A DNA stretch of 5,354 nt, taken from NCBI GenBank assembly GCA_027623615.1, contig JAQBVH010000283.1:1-5354 (forward strand). The letters are read 5' to 3'. How positions within the stretch are numbered: the first letter of the stretch is position 1; each line of letters opens with the position of its first letter. Positions 1-5,354 of the stretch are shown piece by piece. The translations under genes and the position numbers were made by a program. The notes below the pieces were generated by a model. That model was not told the DNA's origin. It saw only the letters and a program-made list of their open reading frames with translations, and ran no database searches. Source of the stretch: Planctomycetota bacterium (GTDB taxonomy: Bacteria > Planctomycetota > UBA1135 > GCA-002686595).

Positions 1-681
1 CTGATCGGCTGCGGCGGCCAGGTCGTGCCGCCCGCCGGCTGGCTCCAGCGCTGCTACGACCACGTCCACGCCGCGGGCGGCCTGTGCGTCGCGGACGAGG
101 TGCAGGTCGGCTTCGGCCGCGTTGGCACCCACTGGTGGGCCTTCGACGAGCAGGCCGCGACGCCGGACCTGGTCACCCTCGGCAAGCCGATCGGCAACGG
201 GCACCCCCTCGGGGCGGTCATCACGCGTGCCGAGATCGCCGAGGCCTTCGACGGCGGGATGGAGTGGTTCAACACCTTCGGCGGCAACCCGGTCTCGTGC
301 GCGGTGGGCATGGCGGTGCTCGACGTGATCGAGGAGGAGGGGCTGCGCGAGCGCGCGACCCGCGTCGGCGCGCGCCTGATGGAAGGCATGCGCTCCCTCG
401 CAAGCGATCATCCTCTGATCGGTGAGGTGCGTGGCCGAGGCCTCTACCTCGGCGCGGAGCTCGTTCTCGATCCAGAGACGCGCGAACCCGCCGGCGCCCA
501 CGCCTCCTACGTCGCGGACCGCATGAAGGCCAAGGGTGTGCTGATCAGCACCGACGGCCCGCACCACAACGTGCTCAAGATCAAGCCGCCGATCGTCTTC
601 GACGAGGAGGATGCGGCGCGGTTGCTCGCAGCGCTGAGAGAGGTCCTGTGCGAATCTGCGCTCCAAGCATCTGCCCCCTGA
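1..681 (+). CDS. Class III PLP-dependent aminotransferase (AGXT2/ethanolamine-phosphate phospho-lyase type), C-terminal part
   Basis: The reading frame is open from base 1, so the N-terminal half lies outside the window and the GTG at 25 is not a real start. Visible fold-type I landmarks, in order, are: the [10 protein letters not shown] block, whose Asp (codon 94-96) pairs with the pyridine nitrogen of [14 protein letters not shown], whose Lys (codon 184-186) forms the Schiff base; the phosphate-contacting FNTFGGNP (Thr codon 274-276); the small C-terminal domain with VRGRGLYLG; and [15 protein letters not shown] near the end. The GKPIGNGHP and STDGP...NVLKIKPP wording is typical of the AGXT2-like/ETNPPL branch rather than of ornithine or GABA aminotransferases. 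Substrate is therefore uncertain: an omega-amino acid transaminase or a phosphoethanolamine lyase. Bacterial members often sit at the C terminus of large proteins with a choline-kinase-like domain and an M23 peptidase domain, which cannot be judged here. Codon use is strongly GC-ending. Family is sure; specificity is not. Confidence 0.93.
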   Translation: MIGCGGQVVPPAGWLQRCYDHVHAAGGLCVADEVQVGFGRVGTHWWAFDEQAATPDLVTLGKPIGNGHPLGAVITRAEIAEAFDGGMEWFNTFGGNPVSCAVGMAVLDVIEEEGLRERATRVGARLMEGMRSLASDHPLIGEVRGRGLYLGAELVLDPETREPAGAHASYVADRMKAKGVLISTDGPHHNVLKIKPPIVFDEEDAARLLAALREVLCESALQASAP

Positions 682-704
682 CGGGCTCGGCCGTACGGTA
701 GTTT

Positions 705-733
705 TTGACAGGTTGGCCGTTCCGAGCTAGCTT
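705..733 (+). promoter_or_regulatory. Sigma70-type promoter for the two secreted propeller genes
   Basis: A perfect -35 hexamer TTGACA (705-710) is followed after 17 bases by TAGCTT (728-733). That -10 candidate keeps the three most conserved positions (TA at the start, T at the end) but only 3 of 6 overall. Predicted transcription would start near 740, giving a leader of under 40 bases to the ATG at 777. The -10 overlaps an 8-base palindrome AGCTAGCT (725-732), which could be an operator or chance. The site begins 23 bases after the aminotransferase stop, which supports a separate transcription unit. This is inferred from motif match only. Confidence 0.5.
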
Positions 734-761
734 CAACCTCAGGATCAATTCCCGGTCCAAG

Positions 762-767
762 AAGGAG
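762..767 (+). promoter_or_regulatory. Ribosome binding site (AAGGAG) fixing the start at 777
   Basis: AAGGAG lies 9 bases before ATG 777. It decides between this ATG and an upstream TTG in the same frame at 705, which lies inside the -35 box and has no such site. Confidence 0.8.
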
Positions 768-776
768 AGAGTCACA

Positions 777-1190
777 ATGAGAAACGCTCGCATTCGGAGA
801 GAGAGAGAAAACAGCCTAGGCTGCCGCATTCTCGGTTGCGCCGCCTTGGTCACGTTCGCCAGCATCGCCAACGGTCAGCAATTGGTCCCAGTCCTCACAG
901 GCTTGGACACACCGGTCGGCATGACCTCGTGGCCTGGCAAATACATTTTCGGGCTTTACGGTTGTGGCGGAAACCAACCAAAAGTCCTCCGCATCGACAG
1001 CGCCACTCCAGACATGCTCGCCGCCGACATGAGCAGCCAGCTGGGAATGGGGCCAGTCTCTTGGCCACAGAACTCACTTCATGGAGTCGCACAGGACTGC
1101 GATGGCGAGATCTATCTCATCAGAGTGATTCCACCCAGCACGGGCGATCCTCTGCTCACCAACGGCACGCTCTTCAAGGTGGTTCCCTGA
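777..1190 (+). CDS. Small secreted protein resembling a shortened sorbosone/glucose-dehydrogenase-type beta-propeller (137 aa)
   Basis: The ATG at 777 has a good AAGGAG site. Residues 1-33 look like a signal peptide: an Arg-rich start, a hydrophobic stretch around 19-31, and likely cleavage after ANG (33), leaving a mature N-terminal Gln. Mature protein opens with LVPVLTGLDTPVGM (36-49), like the first strand of PQQ-dependent sugar dehydrogenase/sorbosone dehydrogenase propellers. It closes with HGVAQDCDGEIYLI (102-115) and NGTLFKVVP (129-137), like the last blade of those proteins (family pattern HG-x-x-x-D-x-x-GE-x-Y ending in a VP-type terminus). Family members usually exceed 300 residues, so the central blades seem to be missing with no visible frameshift. 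It could be an internally deleted relic, or a genuine one- or two-blade protein. Cys63 and Cys108 could form a disulfide after export. The stop overlaps the next ATG by one base. Codon use is loose (GC at third position in 48 of the first 72 codons, three AGA), unlike the flanking genes. Enzyme activity is doubtful. Confidence 0.72.
   Translation: MRNARIRRERENSLGCRILGCAALVTFASIANGQQLVPVLTGLDTPVGMTSWPGKYIFGLYGCGGNQPKVLRIDSATPDMLAADMSSQLGMGPVSWPQNSLHGVAQDCDGEIYLIRVIPPSTGDPLLTNGTLFKVVP
797..808 (+). repeat. (GA)6 dinucleotide tract inside the coding region
   Basis: Six uninterrupted GA units lie in codons 7-11 of the 137-residue protein, in the charged start of its signal peptide (the Arg-Glu-rich stretch). 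The tract is short for a phase-variable repeat. Loss of one unit would move translation into the frame of the downstream kelch gene, which is free of stops from here onward. Confidence 0.9.
1176..1182 (+). promoter_or_regulatory. Ribosome binding site (AAGGTGG) for the kelch gene
   Basis: AAGGTGG lies 7 bases before ATG 1190, inside the end of the preceding gene. It supports 1190 as the start rather than the TTG at 836 in the same frame. The residues between 836 and 1189 in that frame are a basic, repeat-free string with no protein character. Confidence 0.65.
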
Positions 1191-2653
1191 TGAGATGGCC
1201 GGCAACTCTCGCCCTGTCTCTCACCTTGGCCCTCTCGTCACGAGCGGCTGGGCAATGGAGTGTCTCGAACCTGTCCGTCGCGAGGTGCAAGTTGGCCGTC
1301 GCGACGATTGGTGATCGAGCCTTCTTCGCGGGCGGTACCGGGAACCTACCAGGCCCTGTGAACAAGGATGTCGTCGACATCTACGAGGCCTCCACCGACT
1401 CGTGGACCGTGGGGACTCTCAGTCTTCCTCGGTACTACTTGGGAAGTGCTAGCACTGCCCGATATGTGGCGTTTGCAGGTGGAGACCTGGGGTTGAACGA
1501 CGTTACGGGTCGGATCGACGTCTTCGACGGGCAGACTGGAACCTGGGCGGAGAGCAATCTCCCGGTCCCGGTGAGCACTCCAGGCGGAGTAGGTGTCGGA
1601 GACTACCTCTTGTTCGCCGGTGGCTACGATGGCCTGACCGGGACCAGAAGGGTCCAGATTCTCCATCCGGAGTCGGGGTTGTGGAAGACGCGTAAGATCA
1701 AGGGCGGCGATCGATCACTAATCGCCGCAGTATCTGACGGTAGCCGGGCCTTTTTTCTGGGCGGAAGCTCCTGGTCCCAGCCTCCCGGGACCGACATCGT
1801 CAACATCTACGACTCAGAGACGGACACCTGGGACTGGACGACGATGCCGTTCATCCGGGAACTCCCGTCAGCCACCGTGCTCGACGGCAAGGTCTACATC
1901 TCCGGCGGCTGGTTCGGGATCGGCTTCATGGACGTGTACGACATCAGCCAGGGCACCTGGTCGTCGGTCTCCGTTCCCACGGACACGGCCCGCCCGAGCC
2001 TCACCTCGGTCGGCCCCTACGTCCTGCACGTCTCCGGCGTCAGCTACAACAACCACCTGCCTGGCACGATCGACCTCTACTCGACGTTGACCGGCCGTTG
2101 GCGCCAGTACGACCAATCGGTCGCGCCCTTCTTTCGCAACGCCGTGACCATCGAGGACCACACCGTCCTCATCGCCGGCGGTCCGCTCTCTGGCGGAAGC
2201 GCGACGAACGTCGTCGACGTCCTGCGCGTCGCCCCGCTCGGGTCGCCCTATTGCACTCCGGCCAACGGCAATTCGACCGGCCAGTCCGCCACCTTGAACG
2301 CCTTCGGCAGCCCGGCCGCCCACGAGGATCTGGTCACGTTGACCGCCGCGGGCCTCCCCGCGGGCATGCCGAGCCTGCTCCTGACGAGCCAGACCCAGGG
2401 CTTCGTCCCGAATGTGGCCGGCAGCCAGGGGAACCTGTGCCTCGGTGGCCAGATCGCACGCTTCATCAGCGACCTCACGACCGCCAACGGCCAAGGCGAG
2501 GCCTACTTCGACCCCGTCCTCAGCGCGATTCCCATCGGAGGCGGCTACCAGGTGCAAGCTGGCGAGACCTGGAACTTCCAGGTCTGGTACAGGGACCTCA
2601 ACCCGGGAACCACCTCCAACCTGACGGACGGCCTGAGCCTGGCCTTTCAGTGA
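1190..2653 (+). CDS. Secreted seven-repeat kelch beta-propeller protein with C-terminal Planctomycetota-type module (487 aa)
   Basis: The start ATG overlaps the previous TGA by one base (TGATG) and is followed by a clean signal peptide (MRWPATLALSLTLALS, cleavage probably after AAG, residue 21). Residues 22-347 hold seven kelch repeats. Each has an AGG-type turn (Gly pairs at 48, 97, 144, 191, 239 and 330; blade 6 has SG at 282-283). Each of the first six ends in a Y/F-D-x-x-T-x-x-W-like motif (Trp 72, 119, 165, 214, 257, 304), spaced 43-49 residues apart. Repeat 7 lacks the closing Trp. Residues about 354-487 form a separate module with Cys355 and Cys417. No membrane anchor, PEP-CTERM or LPxTG motif follows. 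Kelch propellers mostly mediate binding, although galactose oxidase shares the fold; I see no copper-site evidence here. It is probably an exported or surface binding protein of unknown ligand. Codon use changes near 1850: GC3 is 58/80 in codons 1-80 and 75/80 in codons 224-303. Confidence 0.88.
   Translation: MRWPATLALSLTLALSSRAAGQWSVSNLSVARCKLAVATIGDRAFFAGGTGNLPGPVNKDVVDIYEASTDSWTVGTLSLPRYYLGSASTARYVAFAGGDLGLNDVTGRIDVFDGQTGTWAESNLPVPVSTPGGVGVGDYLLFAGGYDGLTGTRRVQILHPESGLWKTRKIKGGDRSLIAAVSDGSRAFFLGGSSWSQPPGTDIVNIYDSETDTWDWTTMPFIRELPSATVLDGKVYISGGWFGIGFMDVYDISQGTWSSVSVPTDTARPSLTSVGPYVLHVSGVSYNNHLPGTIDLYSTLTGRWRQYDQSVAPFFRNAVTIEDHTVLIAGGPLSGGSATNVVDVLRVAPLGSPYCTPANGNSTGQSATLNAFGSPAAHEDLVTLTAAGLPAGMPSLLLTSQTQGFVPNVAGSQGNLCLGGQIARFISDLTTANGQGEAYFDPVLSAIPIGGGYQVQAGETWNFQVWYRDLNPGTTSNLTDGLSLAFQ
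2249..2653 (+). other. C-terminal module of the kelch protein, possible sorting or adhesion domain
   Basis: This encodes residues 354-487. It begins YCTPANGNSTGQSA and continues with a beta-rich pattern: LLLTSQTQGFVPN, GNLCLGG, a basic IARF, a GETWNFQVWYRDLNP core and a TSNLTDGLSLAF end. I recognise this wording as a recurring C-terminal domain on secreted, otherwise unrelated proteins of uncultured Planctomycetota. Its two Cys may form a disulfide. Its terminal placement after a propeller suggests a sorting, anchoring or adhesive role, but nothing in the sequence proves that. Codon use here is the high-GC3 type of the flanking chromosome. Confidence 0.6.
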
Positions 2654-2654
2654 G

Positions 2655-2666
2655 CGTTCGCGAACG
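2655..2666. repeat. 12-base perfect palindrome just after the kelch stop
   Basis: CGTTCGCGAACG begins one base after the TGA. It could form a short stem but has no following T-run in either direction, so it is at best a weak transcript end for the plus strand. The rest of the 75-base convergent gap holds only a 4-base stem with a 4-base loop (2714-2725). Confidence 0.35.
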
Positions 2667-2728
2667 GGCGGGCAAGATTCTCAGCCAACGATCCACGCTC
2701 GTGTGACCAGGGTGCCAATGCTGGCGGG

Positions 2729-3739
2729 TCAGACCTCGAGCATCGCCTTGATCACGCCCGTCTCGGGCTTCGTCCAGGAGTCGAAGTTGGCGACCGCGCC
2801 TTCGAGGTCCGAGCGGTGGGTGATCATGCACGAGGGTTCCACGCTGCCGTCGCGCAGGGCGTCGATCACCTTCTGGAAGTCCTCGTTCGTCGCGTTGCGG
2901 CTGGCGCGCAGGTCGAGCTCGCGCTTGTGGAGCTCGGTGTGCAGGAAGGTCAGTTCCTTGGTCGTCAGTCCGACGTAGACCAGACGCGCGCTGTGGGCGC
3001 AGAGCTGGATCGCCGCGGCCATCGAGCCGTTGTGACCGGTGGCGTCGATGACCACCGTCGGGAAATCGCCGCCGGTCATCTCGGAGAGGCGCTCGCGCGC
3101 GCCCTCACCCGCGAGGAGCGTCTCCTTCCCCCCGAGGGTGCCCGTCCAGAAGTCGAGGCGACTCTGGTTCATGTCCATCGCGATCACGCGACCGCCCGCC
3201 TGGCGAGCGAACTGGAGCACGCCGAGACCGATCGGACCGGCGCCGATGACGAGCACGTCCTCGCCCGGCTCGATCTCGGCGCGCCGCACCGCGTGGGCGC
3301 CGATGGAGAGGCACTCGACCAGGGCCATCGAGTCGAAGTCGAGGCCCTGCGCGACGATCAGGTTGCGGGTCGGCACGGGCAGGTACTCGCGCATCCCCCC
3401 GTCTGCGTGCACGCCGAGGACGCAGATGTTCTGGCAGCAGTTCGTGCGCCCGCGTTTGCACGCGACGCACTGCATGCACGCGACGTAGGGCACGACCACG
3501 ACCCCGTCGCCCACGTTCAGGCCGCTGCCCGCTGGCGCCTCGACGATCTCGCCGCCCAGCTCATGGCCGAGCACGCGCGGGTAGCTGAAGAAAGGCTGCT
3601 GGCCCTGGAAGGCGTGCAGGTCCGTGCCGCACACGCCGACCCGGCGGACGCGCACGAGCGCTTCCCCCTCGGCGGCGACGGGACGGTCCGTTTCGATCAG
3701 GCGAATCTGGTGAGGCTCAGGGCAAAGGACGGCGCGCAT
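2729..3739 (-). CDS. lgoD: Zinc-dependent L-galactonate/L-gulonate 5-dehydrogenase (LgoD-like, MDR family, 336 aa)
   Basis: This is a medium-chain NAD(P)-dependent zinc dehydrogenase, cytosolic. With ATG at 3739 as residue 1, the catalytic zinc ligands are Cys37 (GVCGTD), His59-Glu60 (GHE) and Glu142. The structural zinc site is C88-x2-C91-x2-C94-x7-C102. The Rossmann loop GAGPIGLG is at 166-173, and Asp189 ends the second strand, favouring NAD. Long blocks agree with E. coli LgoD (YjjN) as I recall it: QPFFSYPRVLGHE, PYVAC-x-QC-x-AC, GRTNCC, SRNAT-x-EDF and the AHAVRRA helix. LgoD oxidises L-galactonate to D-tagaturonate, and close relatives act on L-gulonate. The adjacent uxaB-like gene favours L-galactonate. 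The residue after Glu142 is Cys, where Pro is usual. ATG 3739 is preferred over the TTG at 3745 because MRAVLCPEP matches the usual family start; neither has a clear ribosome site. It is the third gene of its operon, 27 bases after the uxaB-like stop. Confidence 0.85.
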   Translation of the reverse strand: MRAVLCPEPHQIRLIETDRPVAAEGEALVRVRRVGVCGTDLHAFQGQQPFFSYPRVLGHELGGEIVEAPAGSGLNVGDGVVVVPYVACMQCVACKRGRTNCCQNICVLGVHADGGMREYLPVPTRNLIVAQGLDFDSMALVECLSIGAHAVRRAEIEPGEDVLVIGAGPIGLGVLQFARQAGGRVIAMDMNQSRLDFWTGTLGGKETLLAGEGARERLSEMTGGDFPTVVIDATGHNGSMAAAIQLCAHSARLVYVGLTTKELTFLHTELHKRELDLRASRNATNEDFQKVIDALRDGSVEPSCMITHRSDLEGAVANFDSWTKPETGVIKAMLEV

Positions 3740-3766
3740 ACCCAAGAGCTTAGGTCACCGCCAGGC

Positions 3767-5065
3767 TCACCGGGCAGCGGCGAGGGTCGATTCGACGTCC
3801 GAAGCGAGGCCCGCGAGCGCAGCTTCGAGAGCCTCGGCCAACCCCTCGAGCCCCGCCAGGCTCGCGGCGGGATAGAGCACCCGATCAGCGAGGACGTCCG
3901 CGACACCGCCGGCGGCCCACGCCGCCTGGTAACGCTCGAGGACACCCGCGTCATCGCCCTGCGTCCGCCCGCGGTAGACCGCGAGGAAGGCGGCGAAGGC
4001 GGTCGTCAGGCCCGGCGGCAACGACCCCGTGCGCGTGACGTGGTCGCGCATCGCTGGCAGCAAGCGCACATGCACCTTCGCGTGGCTGTTCAGGAGGATC
4101 GCGTCGAGGCGGTGGTCGAGGAACGGGTTCGCGAAGCGCTCGAGGACGTCGTCGACGTAGGCGGAGAGCTCAGCGGGATCACCCGCGAGGGTCGGCAGGA
4201 TCTCCGCGCGCAGGCAGTGCTCGAGGAACGCGCGCTGCACGGGGTGCTCGAGGGCGTCGGCCACATGGGTCAAGCCCGCGAGCAAGCCGGTGAACACCAG
4301 GCACGCATGCCCGCCGTTGAGGCAACGCACCTTGCGTTCGCCGATTGGTTTCAGATCCGCGACCGACACGACCCCCGGGTGCTCGCAGGGCAACCAGTCG
4401 ACCAGGTCCTGAGCGTTTTCGAGGGCCCAGTAGAGGTAGGGCTCCGAGCTGATCGCGAGCGGGTCCTCGTCCGTCGGCGCCTTCGACACGATGCGATCGA
4501 CGAGGTTATTCACGAAGCGCACGCGCGCGTCGAGCCACTCCGGGAAGCCGTCGCTCCCCCACTCGTCGGCATGCCGCAGTACGAGTTCGCGCAAGCGATC
4601 GCCGTTCGCCTCGACCAGCTCCGTGGGCACGACCCAAAGGTTTGCCCCGTCAGTGTCCCCGAGTTCATGGAAGCGGCGCAAGAGCAGCGCGGCAACCTTG
4701 GCGGCGAAGGGCTCGGGCGCGGGGTTCGGCGCGGAAGCGACCTCCCAGGTCATCCCCGCCTCCGTAGCGTTCGTGACGATCAGGCGCAGGTCAGGGCTCG
4801 AGGCGATCGTGCGCAGCCGATTCCAGTCCTGGTAGGGATCGCAAGCCTCCGTTATCGCCGTGTTCGTCAGGCGCTCATCGAACGTCGTACCACCGGCGAG
4901 GCCGCGCAGCGCGTGCCCGTAGCGCAGCTCGCGGCCGCGCAGGACCTCGACGCTGCGGCCGCGGGTCAGGCCGCTGACGATCAAGGGCATGTCGCTGCCG
5001 CTCTGGTGCAGCAGCCAATCGAGAAAGCCGCGCAAGAACGCGCCGGTGCCGAGCTGGAGGATCAT
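3767..5065 (-). CDS. uxaB: Tagaturonate reductase / altronate oxidoreductase (UxaB-like, mannitol dehydrogenase family, 432 aa)
   Basis: UxaB interconverts D-tagaturonate and D-altronate with NADH in the hexuronate pathway. The N-terminal nucleotide site is ILQLGTGAFLRGFLDW (2-17). The FLRGF-x-DW wording follows UxaB and differs from the GAFHRAHQ form of fructuronate reductase UxuB. Further landmarks are TNATEAGM (98-105), VPTELVEANGDRLRELVLRH (146-165), VDRIVS (189-194), the catalytic signature K245-x4-N250-x2-H253 of long-chain mannitol dehydrogenases, HAKVHVRLLP (328-337), and DDAGVLERYQAAW (371-383) matching the UxaB C terminus. At 432 residues it is about 50 shorter than E. coli UxaB, partly from a shorter N terminus. 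The start is fixed: an in-frame stop lies at 5081-5083 and no other start codon comes between. The ATG overlaps the stop of the kinase gene by four bases (ATGA), implying translational coupling. Family is firm; tagaturonate versus fructuronate preference is inferred from motifs. Confidence 0.88.
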   Translation of the reverse strand: MILQLGTGAFLRGFLDWLLHQSGSDMPLIVSGLTRGRSVEVLRGRELRYGHALRGLAGGTTFDERLTNTAITEACDPYQDWNRLRTIASSPDLRLIVTNATEAGMTWEVASAPNPAPEPFAAKVAALLLRRFHELGDTDGANLWVVPTELVEANGDRLRELVLRHADEWGSDGFPEWLDARVRFVNNLVDRIVSKAPTDEDPLAISSEPYLYWALENAQDLVDWLPCEHPGVVSVADLKPIGERKVRCLNGGHACLVFTGLLAGLTHVADALEHPVQRAFLEHCLRAEILPTLAGDPAELSAYVDDVLERFANPFLDHRLDAILLNSHAKVHVRLLPAMRDHVTRTGSLPPGLTTAFAAFLAVYRGRTQGDDAGVLERYQAAWAAGGVADVLADRVLYPAASLAGLEGLAEALEAALAGLASDVESTLAAAR

Positions 5066-5354
5066 CGGTCGACCCCAGCGTCACCGGCGAGCGCGCGCTC
5101 CACGTCTTCGCGGGTCGCGCGGGAGGTGTCGCCCGGTGTCGCCGCGACCAGGGCCGCGAGGGCCACGCCACGGGCGAGGGCCTGCGCGTCCGTTTCCTCC
5201 GCGAAGAGTCCATCGAGCACGCCCGCCGCGAAGCCATCGCCGCTGCCGACCCGGTCGAGCACCTCCACGTCGCACGCGCTCGCAAGGGTCAGCTCGCCTT
5301 CACGCCACAGGTACCCGCCGAGGCGGTGCCGGTTCGCGCTGTCGACGCGCCGCA
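5062..5354 (-). CDS. kdgK: 2-keto-3-deoxygluconate kinase (PfkB/ribokinase family), C-terminal part
   Basis: Only the last 96 codons are in the window. The frame is open to base 5354, so the gene starts beyond it. The PfkB C-terminal signature is visible as DRVGSGDGFAAGVLDGL. The Asp of GSGD (codon 5236-5238) is the catalytic base, and the preceding glycines form the anion hole. Upstream, VDSANRHRLGGYLW corresponds to the region before the ATP site. The tail ATPGDTSRATREDVE follows the PGD motif typical of KDG kinases, where general sugar kinases differ. KDG kinase makes KDPG from 2-keto-3-deoxygluconate, the common end of hexuronate and related sugar-acid pathways. That fits the two genes downstream. 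The stop overlaps the ATG of the uxaB-like gene by four bases. A fructokinase or another PfkB sugar kinase is the alternative, made less likely by the neighbours. Confidence 0.85.
   Translation of the reverse strand, partial: RRVDSANRHRLGGYLWREGELTLASACDVEVLDRVGSGDGFAAGVLDGLFAEETDAQALARGVALAALVAATPGDTSRATREDVERALAGDAGVDR

Noticed and set aside
684..705. Possible terminator after the aminotransferase (CCGTACGG followed by a T-run)
   Set aside because: The palindrome at 691-698 leaves no room for a loop with more than a 2-3 base stem. The T-run is only five bases and merges into the TTGACA box.
836..1189. Upstream extension of the kelch frame from a TTG at 836
   Set aside because: The translation is Arg/His/Ser-rich without domain character and overlaps the 137-residue gene. 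The signal peptide and ribosome site at 1190 mark the real start.
1190..2230. Galactose-oxidase-like enzyme for the kelch propeller
   Set aside because: The seven-repeat fold is compatible, but I see no convincing set of copper-ligating Tyr/His residues or Tyr-Cys cofactor pattern. A binding role is the safer call.
1868..2557. 229-codon open frame on the minus strand opposite the kelch gene
   Set aside because: It is antisense to a well-supported gene. Its translation is a biased Ala/Gly/Arg/Asp/Val-rich string with no motif, as expected from high GC3 on the other strand.
2654..2728. Bidirectional terminator in the convergent gap
   Set aside because: Only a 12-base loopless palindrome and a 4-base stem are present, with no T-run on either strand. 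No intrinsic terminator can be supported.
2703..2978. Plus-strand open frame opposite the LgoD-like gene
   Set aside because: It is a shadow of the dehydrogenase codons, with no ribosome site or recognisable protein features. The same applies to plus-strand frames at 3039-3488 and 4491-4835.

Overview
The window looks like chromosomal DNA of a GC-rich, free-living Gram-negative-type bacterium. The best guess is an environmental, possibly marine, member of the Planctomycetota. This rests mainly on the C-terminal module of the kelch protein at 1190-2653, which resembles a C-terminal domain I associate with secreted proteins of uncultured Planctomycetota. That is recognition from memory, not a search result. 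I see no tRNA, rRNA, CRISPR array, transposase or phage gene.

Layout. (1) 1-681, plus strand: the C-terminal part of a class III PLP-dependent aminotransferase of the AGXT2/ethanolamine-phosphate phospho-lyase type, cut by the window edge. (2) About 705-2653, plus strand: a promoter with a perfect TTGACA box, then two translationally linked genes for secreted proteins. The first is a 137-residue protein that looks like the two ends of a sorbosone-dehydrogenase-like propeller without its middle. The second is a 487-residue seven-repeat kelch propeller with the C-terminal module. The DNA from about 690 to 1850 has lower GC and looser codon use than both flanks, and the change falls inside the kelch gene. 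(3) 2654-2728: a short convergent gap without a convincing terminator. (4) 2729-5354, minus strand: three genes read in the order kdgK-like (cut by the window edge), uxaB-like, lgoD-like. They have a 4-base ATGA overlap and a 27-base gap and almost certainly form one operon whose promoter lies beyond 5354.

How the genes work together. The minus-strand genes spell a sugar-acid route. LgoD would oxidise L-galactonate (or possibly L-gulonate) to a keto-uronate. UxaB would reduce D-tagaturonate to D-altronate. After dehydration by an altronate dehydratase not present here, KdgK would phosphorylate 2-keto-3-deoxygluconate to KDPG. The two secreted propeller proteins have no visible metabolic link to this operon. 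Their promoter and convergent orientation suggest an independent unit. The two known-pathway regions are ordinary. The least described element is the pair of secreted propeller proteins with its compositional break.
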